Assembly (NCBI GenBank): GCA_949316235.1
Contig: OX438743.1
Span: 17,543,771 to 17,607,770, forward strand
Direction: 5' to 3'
Origin: Oegoconia quadripuncta
Taxonomy: Eukaryota > Arthropoda > Insecta > Lepidoptera > Autostichidae
DNA: 64,000 nucleotides
In this document: positions 21,430-32,098 of the stretch, piece by piece
Numbering within the stretch: the stretch's first letter is position 1
Layout: the number at the start of each line of letters is the position of its first letter
Notes under the pieces: generated by a model
The model's database searches: none
The model's input: only the letters and a program-made list of their open reading frames with translations
What the model was told of the DNA's origin: nothing
Made by a program: the position numbers and the translations under genes

Positions 21430-22450
21430 AGATCGTAGCTCCATCTAGCGAGATAGGCCGCCAACTCCGTCTTTGCTGCAATTGTAACCAACTAATTCTA
21501 TTTCAGCCTCCTAATTTTCAGAGGTCTATTGGCGCCTTTCATTCGCTGACAGATTACCTCGTTCCTGCCCCCGTAGCATGGCATCGTTTAAGCGCGGGAC
21601 GTGAGAGTGAGATAATCGTATATTTCGTCCAAACGAATGAGGAGGATATATATTAGGTCCTTACCTATGAAATTGGCGTTTTGCATGAAGAATTTCATTG
21701 AGACTGTTTTCTCCATACAAACATTTTTGAAATTTTTTTGGGAACAGTAAATCCAAATTTAGCTAAACTTTGTGTATATTATCGGATAACATTAAGTTAA
21801 ATATAGGCAGTGTTAATTTTTAAAGTAACCGCTTTATAAAAGTTTCTGCGAATCCAGGAAATAATATGGGAAGCTCATGAATAGAGCTGTGTTCAAGTTT
21901 TTTTTATTATGTGATTTAGCTGAGACATTAAAAAATATTTCATGTGAAACCATGAAAATATATTCTATTTTCCAAATAAAAACAAATTTGGAAATGGCTA
22001 TCGAATCGTAGGAGTTGGTACATTATGATTAACGAAGAAAAAATCTCCAATTTCATAGGTAAAGACCTTATCTCGCGCGAGATAAACTTTTATCACGCAT
22101 GCCATGCTACTAGTGCTGATCCAGCCTCTCAGAGGCTTTTCATCCCAATTAACTGAAATGTAGAATCGATTATCGAGTACATAATCCTAATTATACCTGC
22201 TAAACTAATATACACCTAAGAGCTCGTAACCACCTCTTTAGCTAAAAGCAGTATTCATCCTAATTCGTTTAAACGATACTTGTACCCATTAAATAACATA
22301 AAGGACTACGCATCTATGGCGGGTCTAATTTTTGTACCAAAATAGTGTGAACATACAGTCAGAGTAGAGTATTCAGGTATTCTATGAAATTATAAGACAA
22401 TATATAGAATGATTAGGTGAAATATTAAGGTAAATAATATAATATTAGTG
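21430..22450. other. No gene recognised; unassigned inverted words
   Basis: The words ACCTATGAAATTGG (about 21,665) and CCAATTTCATAGGT (about 22,048) are inverted, and both are flanked by CTTTATC- or CCTTACC-like words. The interval 21,655-22,075 may therefore be another fold-back element of about 400 bp. There is no open frame. Confidence 0.35.
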
Positions 22451-22454
22451 ATAA

Positions 22455-22715
22455 AAGGTTTCGGCACTCAAATAGAATAGAACCAACCTGTCTCTTCCCG
22501 TGGGTGTCGTAAAAAGCGACTAAGAGACTTTCCACCAAAAACATCTAAAACAGTTGTATGTTTCAACGACGATGGGCTCACCCCCTGTCACGTGTGCATT
22601 TCTGTACCTATATGTCATAAGGTGAAACGTGGATGTTCTTTCAATCATTAAATCTTAATGTCTGACCACTCCATTTGGGATAAAGGTAGTGACATTATGT
22701 ATGTGTGTAGGTATG
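22455..22715 (+). repeat. Interspersed repeat with CTCTTCCCGTGGGTGTCG
   Basis: The ordered words are GAACCAACCTGTCTCTTCCC, GGGTGTCGTAAAAAGCGAC and CCACTCCATTTGGGATAA. It is the same family as 6955-7175 (inverted) and the scraps at 13,300 and 21,165. No coding capacity. Confidence 0.55.
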
Positions 22716-22799
22716 TAATGTTCCACAATCAAGAGTCTGTTTCGTGTGTTGCTAAAGCAAAAAGAAAGAGCTTTTTGGTAGAGTCCAGACGTCAAAACC

Positions 22800-23035
22800 C
22801 CCTTTCAGCGTCAGTCTTTCCCGAACTATAATCTTGGAAAAGCAGGATGAATAGGCCTTCCCTTGTATAATGAGGGAGTAACGGGCCATGTTCACCACGC
22901 TGGCCCAATGCAGGTTGGGGACTTCAAATGCCTTAGAATTTTTATTCCTCAGGCATGTAGGTAAGCAAATGAACATAAGTAATTAAATTAAATGTATAAA
23001 CTCATTAGATCATAGCCTGCCTAAGGATTGAAACG
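22800..23035 (-). mobile_element. SINE family S3, second copy
   Basis: In reverse complement it carries ATTCTAAGGCATTTGAAGTC, CCAACCTGCATTGGGCCAGC and GTGAACATGGCCCGTTACTC, matching the body of 8092-8435. The tRNA-like head is degraded at about 23,000-23,035. The frame 22,752-22,976 is a read-through of it. Confidence 0.6.
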
Positions 23036-23164
23036 GGACGTCCGAGAGACTGAGTTAAATATTTAAAATCAATCAGTCGTAAATTGATGTCAATAAATGA
23101 GATTTTTTGGCTTTTCCTGATAGCATTTCTGGTTTAGAAGATAGTCTCTGACCATAGACACTAA

Positions 23165-23480
23165 CGCAAGGTTACACCAGAAATAAACTTTTATAGGTTT
23201 GAATACTGTTTAGTGTATCCAGAAATGTAACATTCTTTCTAGTCGAATATTTAGAAACAAAGAAGTATTTGCAATTTGATTTTAACAGTCCAGAATCTTG
23301 AACTTTCGCTGGCTTCAATACTAGAGCATTCTTTTGGGAATATTCAGCTACCTCCATCTAGGTCCGAGCTCAGTGTAATCACAGAGGAGGCTACACCACC
23401 AAGATTTACGGGAATATATACCTGCACGTCATCAGCATAGGTGGAAATAACAATGCTGGAAACAATTAATTAGATCAGTT
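23165..23480 (-). pseudogene. Jockey/CR1-like LINE reverse transcriptase fragment
   Basis: Minus-strand translation from about 23,450 gives ISTYADDVQVYIPVNLGG, which contains the YADD catalytic box of non-LTR reverse transcriptases. After a stop, SQKNALVLKPAKVQ and TRKNVTFLDTLNSIQ follow at 23,357-23,172; these correspond to the LNPxKxx and NLGVxxD segments after the catalytic box. The rest of the element is missing. The stop shows that it is dead. Confidence 0.65.
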
Positions 23481-23489
23481 GTGTAGATG

Positions 23490-24130
23490 ATAAAAAGCAG
23501 CACTGCGGCACTCTTCTATTTACCGCAGTAGGCTTAGATTGAGCTATTAGATATTCGGCTGAATTATTCGTCACATCTCTAAATGCAATTGCGCTACGAG
23601 AGTATCAGGCCTTATTCTCGCCATAACTAAAACTTACTCACATAAGACTAGAACAGCTCTACGTAGGTGCCTGAAAGTATTTTACACGAGATGAGGTAAT
23701 TATTTCGCTAACGAGCTAAATTCAAAAGAGAAACGTCACGGGGAGGGTTTCGTTGGTGGTTCGAAGCGTATGGTCTCATTTCTAATAATATCCGGGCTCA
23801 ATAGGTTAGAGACACGTAGGACGCGTATAAAGGTCGATTGTTTTGATAAATTTTAGCGTTAAAATTCCATTCGCTCTCTTTGAAGTGCATCATCAGAAAG
23901 TCACCTTTATATGGCTGTATATAAAATCTATAAACATAAAACTTTGATGACCTGAATGATCTGATGAACTGAAATACTGATTTATTTAAAAGTTTAAATA
24001 AAAAATTAATGAATAACTGTAAACGCAAAAAAAGTTGTCATAAAAACAACATTTACATTTTTCGTCAACTAAACACTACCTATGTATCTCTCAGGTTTGC
24101 TGGTAGAAAACTATCGGAGTAAACTCGCCT
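23490..24130. other. No gene recognised
   Basis: AT-rich sequence with a 76-codon minus frame (23,798-24,028) that has no known motif. Confidence 0.3.
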
Positions 24131-24147
24131 TTGTACATATTTTATAC

Positions 24148-24430
24148 CAGATGAGTTTTTTTACCGTGAGGAAAAAAAATGCCCATATTAGGTAAGTGAA
24201 TTAGAAGTTATTGGCTTAGGTAGTTTTTTTTTAAACCATCATCGGCGCCCGCCGCACTCTAAGATTGATATGCGACTGGCGGGACCCGTAGGGTTCCTAT
24301 CATACGAAACTTCTTTGGAACTCATATTTTCTCGAAGTTTTTTTTTTTATTTAATTTAATGATGTAATTAAATGGAATAGGATACAAACGCGACCGTCAA
24401 ATGACACAACACCTTATTCGAATATGGGTT
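24148..24430 (+). mobile_element. Truncated copy of the 11,604 MITE
   Basis: The left end GATGAGTTTTTTTACCGTGA, the word TTAGGTAAGTGAATTAGAAG, the middle GATTGATATGCGACTGGCGG and CACAACACCTTATTCG match the MITE at 11,604 in order. The right terminal repeat is missing. Confidence 0.65.
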
Positions 24431-24439
24431 GGAAAAACC

Positions 24440-25090
24440 AAAAGGATTTTCTTATTATTAAGTATGTATCGAATCTATACTGTTCTGTGAAATAACTCTA
24501 TGATACAGTTCACTTTCATATTATTTTTGTACAATAAAGCCTTTACAAACAAACAACACCTGAAATTTTATAGAAAGCTGGTAGAATTTGATCAATTTAC
24601 TATTAAACAACAGCAAACCGAATAGTGTGTCAGGTTATCACAATAAAAACCAACCAAACGGAAAGCCAGAGCCGAAGCTTACCAAAATATAAAGGAAATA
24701 GAATTTCATTTTTCACAATATATTCTCTGCAATGGCTTCACTTGTGCAGAACTGAAACGGAAATTGGTATAGTTGGGTCGTATTTGTTGGATTTCATTGT
24801 TGTAGTGACAGAAGCGCATGGATCAAGACACAGGCGGAAGCAAAAGTTTTACACCGCCTCCAGAAAAAGAAGTGTCATAAGTTAGAACCTTAGTCTATCT
24901 ATTTGCATGCATATCTGTCTGCGGTATTATAGTGTTGGTGTGAAGCTGTTTTTCCCTACTCAATCAACCATCAATCAAATACGCTTTGTTGTTTAAGACA
25001 AAGCAAGAACACCGATGAAAGAAAATTGTATGCAGCGGAGATGATAATATTGAGATGGAGATTTGAGTGACGAGGATGGATTAAATAAGG
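24440..25090. other. No gene recognised; one 86-codon plus frame
   Basis: The frame 24,625-24,885 has no motif I can name. No repeat shared with the window was seen. Confidence 0.3.
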
Positions 25091-25099
25091 AATGAGTAT

Positions 25100-25290
25100 A
25101 TAATATGAGAGGGAGTTTAAAAGTGCACCCATTACAGATAAATTGAAAGGAAATCGTTTGGTATTGTCATGATGAGGAGGGATGAAACGCATGTTACTGA
25201 GAGAGTGATGAATATGGATGTCGACGGACGAAAAGGAAAGGAAAGGGTGCGGAAGAACATGGAAAAGATGGATAAATTTGTTAGGTTGTG
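25100..25290 (+). pseudogene. RTE-like LINE extreme C-terminus
   Basis: Pieces of translation read ITDKLKGNRL, then RRDETHVTERVMNMDVDGRK and RVRKNMEKMDK, equivalent to the string at 2330-2600. The frame shifts once around 25,165. The minus-strand frame 24,971-25,324 is a shadow. Confidence 0.6.
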
Positions 25291-25299
25291 TTAGGTTGC

Positions 25300-26280
25300 T
25301 TTTAATACCACGGAGGACCAGCAACCGGTCGGTGGGGCTCCCCTTCAGTTAGCGCAGTTTCCAATAATCTATAAATATCCACCATACTACACGAATTGCC
25401 TAGGCATTTAATTATTATTTATTATTAATTATTTCATGGCTAATTCAACGATCTACCTGCGACATATACTATATACTACCTACCAACCTACTTTATAGCA
25501 GGTTTTACTTTACGTACCGTAAGTTAAACCCACAATAACTGGTCAAAATCACAATGTTAGTGCCAAAACTAATATGATTACTGTGTGCTACTCTCCGTGT
25601 TTAGGTATTTATGGACATTTTTTAAGCATTGTTTTACTGATGTTATATGTTATATTGTTTATTTGAATCTGTAAATCTACCAAAAAGAAAATATATAAAT
25701 TATTTTCGTAAAACTGCTGCTATAGTAATAACTATAAACTCAAATTGTATTTGCACGACTTGCACTAGGTCGGTTTTTTTTTCTCCTCACTTGTACCGCA
25801 CGTCAGGTGGCTGCCACATCTAAAAGCCCTGCGTTCTCTCTTTGCGGGCAAAGTAACGTTTTTATTGGGTCGCCACCCACAGCCAGCCCGAGGTGTGAAC
25901 GGAGTATTTGCATTTGAAAAGCTATAGAAATGCGTAATGAAAGTGTCATTTGAAGGAAATCTATACGAAGTGGTTTTATTGAGATGCCTTTACACCTACG
26001 TAACCCTATGCTCTTCGAAATATCTTCTTGAATATGTCATGGACATTTTGCTATGGAATAGCTCCAAAGTTGTGCAGTTGCATTCGTTATCGATTAGCGT
26101 AGTCAAGCAACGTCTTGATGGGCGACCATTAGTGGCATTTACCTACATACAAGTTGTTTTTGTTATAAAGCTCTTTATTTATCCAAGTATATTTAAAATA
26201 ACAATATGAGTCTAAAAACCAAATACCCGATATCATATTTGTTATTTCGCGGGCGCCATGTTGTATTTTTTGCCATAAAA
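25300..26280. other. No gene recognised; one 90-codon plus frame
   Basis: A 90-codon plus frame (25,937-26,209) begins MKVSFEGNLYEVVLLRC but has no motif I recognise and no supporting context. A GC-richer patch lies at 25,790-25,900. Confidence 0.3.
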
Positions 26281-26289
26281 TGTATCCTA

Positions 26290-26885
26290 TGACACTCCAG
26301 AGATCAAGACGAATCTAACTACATCATGCATTTCGAAATCGGTAAAGCCGTTTAGGCTACAGGAGGTAACATAGAAATCCACATACATACATACACTCGA
26401 AAAACATAACCCTCCTTCCTTGGGCCGTCGGGTAAAAAATACTTTCATACGAGTGTTTCCGTGCTTGGAGAGCACATTAAGCAATTGGTTGTTGTTGTTT
26501 TCAATTAATCGTAAAACTTTACGACTAATTTAAATTTACGACTTTACGACTTAGAAACGCTGATTCTCAGGTGGCCAATAATTTGGCATAAACTCACCAA
26601 TCCGCATTTTGGATTCGATTATGGTTCAACACGCAACGGAGACGTAAAGCTGTTGATGTTTGGGATAAAATAATATACATATAACCTCTGTTGTGCTACT
26701 TAAGATCTAAATAATATTATAAATGCGAAAGCTCAATCACGGGGAAACGGCTGAATGGATTTGGTTGAAATTTGGTAGAACAGGTAGATTATTTTTATCC
26801 CAATAAAATGAGTAGTTTCTGCGGTATAAACAAATTTCCGCGATAAAGTTCTTCCACGCAAGCGAAGCCGCGGGCGGTAGCTAGT
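26290..26885. mobile_element. Two CTCAATCACGG-family repeats, inverted to each other
   Basis: Part of the family lies on the minus strand at 26,290-26,430. A plus-strand copy lies at 26,710-26,885 with GCTCAATCACGGGGAAACGG, TTTGGTTGAAATTTGG, AAACAAATTTCCGCGATAAA and CACGCAAGCGAAGCCGC. No coding capacity. Confidence 0.55.
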
Positions 26886-27315
26886 AAGTTATAACATGAA
26901 CTCGTCTCGTCAATGACTAGTTGTAATATTGTATAAAGTGAGAGTTTCTCGCAGCCGCGTTTACATCAAAAATTCACTGTTTACTTATTATTAGTGTCAC
27001 GTTTTATAATTAGCATAATTTAATTAAGTGCTGCAAACAAAGTATCTAATTAAAATGTCATGACTTGATTTAGTTTTCATTTTCAGAGGCAACCACTAAT
27101 TGAAGTATAATATTGCTATGCGCTACTGAAGCGCAGAAATAATATTACCGAATACATAAATTCAACATTAAAAATACTGTTTGAGGGTTCCTGGTGTACG
27201 CGCATCCACATCCGACCTCATCTTATTTAACATCATATGTAATCGAGGCCAAGCGCTGATTCTCACTGGGAGAAGTCATAGGCCATAATCAACGGCGCGG
27301 GGCCCAGTGAGGATT

Positions 27316-27632
27316 TTTTTTATGCACAACGTGTTAGCATTTGACCTCAATCACACTTATGTGAAGATGAGGCCGAAGGTGGAAGCGTAGCGAAAACACC
27401 ATCTTATTTGGGACTGGCTATAATAATCTTTGACAACCGGAACATAACAATGCTATTAACATTGCTGTATGGCGGCAGACTTAGATAAGATGGTGGTAGC
27501 TAGCCAGGCGGACATTTAAAATGCTCTACTACCAACCATACCGCGTACATGTACATGTAAACATGTACCCCGCTGGGGATCGAACCTGCAACCTCCCACT
27601 GTTGTTTACATTGAGAAACAGGGGCGGTTAAA
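27316..27632 (-). mobile_element. tRNA-headed SINE, family S1
   Basis: It runs from the tail (TAGCATTTGACCTCAATCAC) to the head, where CCCCGCTGGGGATCGAACCT and ACCTCCCACTGTTG remain. The head is partly deleted. A fragment in the other orientation (TCCGACCTCATCTTATTTAA) precedes it at about 27,200-27,260. Confidence 0.65.
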
Positions 27633-27644
27633 TTTAGCTTATTG

Positions 27645-27830
27645 GAGTTTTTTTTTTTTTTTTTTTTTATATGAGAGAGCGGCAAACGAGCATGCGGGTC
27701 ACCTGATGGAAAGTAATCACCGCCGCCCATGGACACCCGCAACACCAAAAGGGTCACAGATGCGTTGCCGGCCTTTGAGGAAGGTGTAGGCTCGTTTCTT
27801 GAAAGTTCCAATGTCGTACTCGTTCGGGAG
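27645..27830 (+). mobile_element. Short interspersed element, GGCAAACGAGC family, copy 4
   Basis: After a T run of about 20 it reads TATATGAGAGAGCGGCAAAC, CACCTGATGGAAAGTAATCA, GCAACACCAAAAGGGTCACA, GTTGCCGGCCTTTGAGG and CTCGTTTCTTGAAAGTTCC. It matches 15,603-15,765. The minus frame 27,500-27,811 is an artefact. Confidence 0.65.
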
Positions 27831-27844
27831 TTTTCTGTATTTAG

Positions 27845-27965
27845 ATCAGACTAGTGGCCACTGACAGTCAATGTTATTAAGCCGCCTATAGAGGCCACCG
27901 ACTTGGCTTAACGACTGGCTTCGATTAAAAACAACCGGGACCGACAACCATATGACCTTACCCTA
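27845..27965 (+). repeat. Fragment of the CGTCCCCACTGTTGGG family
   Basis: The words CTAGTGGCCACTGACAGTCA, GGCCACCGACTTGGCTTAAC and AAAACAACCGGGACC match the second half of the copies at 3500 and 62,785. Confidence 0.5.
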
Positions 27966-28178
27966 CCCAACTTACCTAATAAAAAAAAAATATCCTGCGA
28001 ATACATAATCTACGCTGACATAAGTAATTCTGTGTCGTCACTCGATATACAGGGTGCATTTGAATATTTGTCAGATGGGTGCCTCGAACGCATGTTTCAT
28101 CGGTAGAATTTTTTCCCTAATCGCATTTTGCCACGATCGTGTTTTGTCACGTGTGCTTTATTCGTGTAATTCCCATTA

Positions 28179-28811
28179 CCGGGTGACGCCACTCTTGATT
28201 ACGAACAACTTTCACGGAACCATAATCCAATTCGATCAAAAAAATTTCGATAACCCATACAATAATACATGAGACTCGTAGGTGATAATTCGATGACTGC
28301 TAAATTGCAGAGCCTTGAACACCGTCGCAAAGTCGCCTGTCCATCAGTTTTTTACAGGATGCATTTCGGGGAGTGTGCGTTGGAATTACATAATCTTATT
28401 TCATCGTCACCCTTCCATCTTCGGACCACTAGGCTTTATTATAGTGGATTCCACCCGTATATAATTAATATACCGAACATTCGCACTAAGAAGTTCGATT
28501 CTTCATTCATCATCCGAACCGCCAAGGCATAGAACTCCCTTCCGGCGTCAGTCTTTCCTGAATCCTACAACCTTGGGATCTTTAAGAGCAGAGTGAATAG
28601 GCATTTACTGGAATCGCGTGCTTCATGTTCGACCACATCGTCACTTTCCATCAGGTGAGATTGTGGTCAAACGCGAATCCAGTCAATCATAAAAAAAAAA
28701 CAAAGTACATCATTCTGAAGCCAACTTTATCTAGTAATGAACACTAACAATGTTCGGCTGAATTCGGCTATGTTTCCTTTAGAAAGTAGTTGGTAATCAG
28801 GAGTGGAGTCA
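28179..28811. mobile_element. TIR element split by a LINE
   Basis: The left end GGTGACGCCACTCTTGATTA with ACGAACAACTTTC is mirrored on the right by GTTGGTAATCAGGAGTGGAG ending TCACC at 28,811. The inner parts resemble the fold-back copy at 14,500-15,080. A LINE fragment at about 28,268-28,692 sits between the halves. No transposase frame is visible. Confidence 0.65.
28268..28692 (+). pseudogene. Jockey/CR1-like LINE, post-RT end of ORF2 with A tail
   Basis: Translation gives LQSLEHRRKVACPSVFYRMH, GECALELHNLISSSPFHLRT, YIINIPNIRTKKFDSSF and, after a stop, PESYNLGIFKSRVN. The element ends at a run of A near 28,690. It is the same family as 9245-9600, and the better preserved of the two. Only the 3' 420 bp were inserted, as is typical of 5'-truncated LINEs. 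It lies inside a TIR element. Confidence 0.7.
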
Positions 28812-29319
28812 CCAGTAAACTGAAATCTTTCAGTCTCTAAAGTTTAGATGTTATCTCGTTGATGGAAATCTTAGTCAATTTATGCAAAATTTTGAATTGT
28901 TTTATATTAAAGCTTAGATAACGTTAACATGCTTCTCTTTGTCTATCTTGTGACATCCGAACGCTAATGCGATTTGAAATAGCAAACTTTCAGACGATGT
29001 TAACGCCTTGTTCGACCGGTTGCGTCGCCATGGATGCGTTTAAGGGAATTGTCAACAAAATTTTAAGTCACAATAAAAACTAATATTAATAACTTAGCCC
29101 TAGTTTATCTGATTAGTTATTACAACCTATCTAAGCGAAGTAATATAATAAATGTTGTTATAGTATGATATAAATTTATTTGACACAACACTATAGCCAT
29201 TTAAGACATAGGTCTTAAATGCGAAAACTTGTGTTTGTTTGTAGCTCAATCACGGCGAAACGGATGAATAGGTAGTGTATAGGTAGAACATGCCCTGGAT
29301 TAAAATACAGTATATCGCT

Positions 29320-29806
29320 GTAATGTAACAAAGTACATGGCCGTCAAAATATATAATGGCATTCCAGGTGATATAAAAACAGAAGAGAATGAGGGGAGAT
29401 TTATCGGTAGATTGAAAGAATATTTGATCCAAAAATGTTATTATAATTTAAATGAATTTTCCAATGACCCAATCAAATAAAAAACGAATTATTTATAAAT
29501 AATGAATACTATGTTTCTATTTAAATATATTTTTATTTGTATTATCTAAACTTTATAGAGAATTGAGTTAACTAATTTACATTGACATTGATTTCATAAT
29601 ACATATTTTTTTATTTTGACATGAGAATAAATAATTGTGTTTAAAATTTTGACATGAGTAATTAATATAATAAATAGTAATAAATTAATATAATGTTGCA
29701 ATGTCCTGACGGGGCTTCCATGTCTGTACACTAACATAGATTTAAGACCTTTATAACTAACACATGGAAATGCAATAAATAATTATGATTATGATTATGA
29801 TTGTTT
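29320..29806 (+). pseudogene. LINE 3' fragment with a TTATGA-repeat tail
   Basis: From about 29,337 the plus strand translates as MAVKIYNGIPGDIKTEENEG, FIGRLKEYLIQKCYYNLNEF and stops at 29,480. This is the usual end of a Jockey/CR1-like ORF2. A 3' UTR with CAATGTCCTGACGGGGCTTC follows, then AATTATGATTATGATTATG, a simple tail at 29,781-29,806. Function lost through 5' truncation. Confidence 0.6.
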
Positions 29807-29829
29807 TTTGTGTATGCAATAAAATGTGG

Positions 29830-30690
29830 ATTTTTTTTTGTTGCGATATATTGAGTAGTTCCCGAGGGTTAAACACATTTCCACGATAGTTATTCCACGC
29901 AGGCAAAGCCGCGGGCAGAAAACTATTATAAAATCCAAAACAAAAAGATAGGATGGCCTAAAAAACCAGTATTTGAAATATTAAATTTAAAAGAAGTAAA
30001 TTACTCGCTTACGCAGCACTCGGATTAAAACAGGCAAAAAACAATGAAGCGTAATATCCCTCGAACAATTTGCGGGGAAGCATTTTCGTTTCATTATGAT
30101 AAAAAAATGTAAAATGACACTCTGACGTTAGATTCATCATAATTATTCCACGACATCCTGCAATGGCAGACGATCATTTCCTTTATTGCCACAGATGTAT
30201 ATTTTCTCGTTGTCTCATCGCAGTGGTAAATCTAGCTATACATATAAAAAATCGCGTCTTTGTTTATTTCAACGCGCTTCACGGAAAAACTTATGAACGG
30301 ATTTTGATCGAGTTGTACTACATACATTTAACTAATCCAGATTAACATTTAGGCTAAATTAAAAAATACACACACCGTAATATGATTAAAATTATTTTAT
30401 AACTTTTAGAGCATTACAATTTTACCGTAAATGTTATTTATGGTAATGTACTCCATAAACTGTGCCTGTAGTAAATGTTTTTTTTTTTGGTTTATTCTCC
30501 AACAATGTTGGAAGGCAAAAGGGTCCCAGCTCATATAGCCTAGTCTTCTTAAGAAATTTTCAGTTACTCTGTTTTCTTCTTTCTTTTTATCAAACTTGAA
30601 TTATGTTTCTCCTAAGGCTAAGGCCAAAAGCCAAGTATTCAATTTTGATTCTCTTCTAAATTTAGTAAGAAATTTGAATTTAATGTTACA
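29830..30690. other. No gene recognised; scraps of repeats
   Basis: A piece of the CTCAATCACGG family is at 29,850-29,930. A T run and the word CCAACAATGTTGGAAGGCAA lie near 30,480-30,525. The 60-codon frame at 30,163 has no motif. Confidence 0.35.
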
Positions 30691-31499
30691 GTAATAATTA
30701 TATGGACATTCTATTCCAAAAAAGCAACCCCACTGAAATGAAAGATCTCCAACCCATCAGCATTATGTTGTTCATGCCCAAGATCATTGAAAAAGTTATG
30801 TGTCAGCAATTACCAGAGTTCCTGATCGTAAACAACATCTTACCACAAAGGGAGTCCGGATTCCGAGCTGGCCGCAGCACAGAGACAGCACTGCTGGATG
30901 TAGTCGACGATATATTGGCTAGGGTGGATGCGGGAGATGGAGCAATACTGGTATTACTTGATTATTCCCGTGCTTATGATACAGTCAACCATAGTCTGCT
31001 TCTATCAAAGCTTGCATATTACGGCTTTGACGGTGTCACGTTGAAGTGGTTCTCTAGTTATTTAAGCGATCGCTGGCAGCTTGTTGAATTATGCCTAGTA
31101 ACGGGTATTAAGAGGTTTTCCGAGGCTCCCCTAGTTAATAGAGGTGTCCCGCAGGGTTCTATCTTGGGTCCAATTCTTTTTATTTTATACACCACCGACT
31201 TCGTTATTTCTATCAAAAATTCTAAATATCATATTTATGCGGATGACATCCAAATTTATTTATCTCTGAATCTGAATGAAACTCTAACAGCAGTAGTAAA
31301 CTTAACGGCGACCTGGACAGAATAGTTGACTGGTCAAATAAAAAAGTTTGGTCTTCTGCTAAAGTCGAAATATCTTGTATTAGGTTCTAAGGGTCTGATT
31401 GAAAAAATTAACAGCTATGCCCCTACAGTAAAAATTAGAGATAGTGTTGTAGAACAGGTTACAGAGGCCAGGAGTCTGGGTGTTATCATGGACCATATG
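30690..31499 (+). pseudogene. LINE ORF2 reverse transcriptase, 5' part, split by element A
   Basis: The open frame 30,702-31,325 holds RT blocks in order: LQPISIMLFMPKIIEKVMCQ, RESGFRAGRSTETALLDVVD, LVLLDYSRAYDTVNHSLLLS, GVPQGSILGPILFIL and YADDIQIYLSL (catalytic YADD). A frameshift before 31,325 moves the rest into the next frame (LVLGSKGLIEKINSYAP, RSLGVIMD). BEL element A begins at 31,500 inside this coding region, and the coding text resumes at 47,679. The type is Jockey/CR1-like by motif. Endonuclease and ORF1 are missing, so it was 5'-truncated before A landed. Confidence 0.8.
31495..31499. repeat. Target site duplication ATATG, left copy of element A
   Basis: ATATG here is matched by ATATG at 47,679-47,683, directly after the 3' LTR. 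It marks the insertion into the LINE. Confidence 0.9.
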
Positions 31500-31527
31500 T
31501 GTCGTGATAGTTACATCACGAAACTCT

Positions 31528-31537
31528 TATATATATT
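31528..31537 (+). promoter_or_regulatory. TATA box of the element A LTR
   Basis: TATATATATT, 29 bp into the LTR. A start near 31,555-31,565 would be expected. No other strong core promoter word is nearby. Inference from position and composition only. Confidence 0.5.
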
Positions 31538-31764
31538 GTAAATATCACCTGTAAATACTTACCAAGAACATCAACGAGGTCTCATGGCATTGGAAACCTT
31601 TGCCTTTGCAGTTTGTCTATGGTAAGTAAGTAAAGTATGACCATAGAGATTATGACATTAGGTAAGGCGCGCCCTTTCGGTTTTACCGGCATATTCTACT
31701 TAAGCATGTGGTGTGAGATGTGCATGGAGTATCTGATAGAAGAAGACGAGATAAGGAGAGAAAG

Positions 31765-31990
31765 CTAAGTCCCTTTGCTGGGTTTATATTATCTAAGTCC
31801 CTTTGCTGGGTTTATATTATCTAAGTCCCTTTGCTGGGTTTATATTATCTAAGTCCCTTTGCTGGGTTTATATTATCTAAGTCCCTTTGCTGGGTTTATA
31901 TTATCTAAGTTCCTTTTACTGAGTTTATTTATACCATCTAAATCCCTGTATTATGTTGACACTACCTAAGTCTCCTACTAAGATGATATT
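31765..31990 (+). repeat. 28-bp tandem repeat array in the 5' LTR of A
   Basis: Five identical units begin at 31,765, 31,793, 31,821, 31,849 and 31,877, each starting CTAAGTCCCTTTGCTGGG. Three degenerate units follow (31,905 to about 31,990). The 3' LTR has four identical units (41,739, 41,767, 41,795, 41,823), which accounts for the whole 28-bp length difference between the LTRs. Confidence 0.9.
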
Positions 31991-32098
31991 CATTGAATCG
32001 AATACTTAATTAGAATTAATCTAACATCCGCTAAGGTCAGAGACTTCTAAGATTCTTAATACTTATCAGTTAACTCAGCTGTTTTCTATTTTGTATAG

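Noticed and set aside
24625..24885. Possible host exon
   Set aside because: An 86-codon frame with no splice-site support that I could trust and no recognisable motif.
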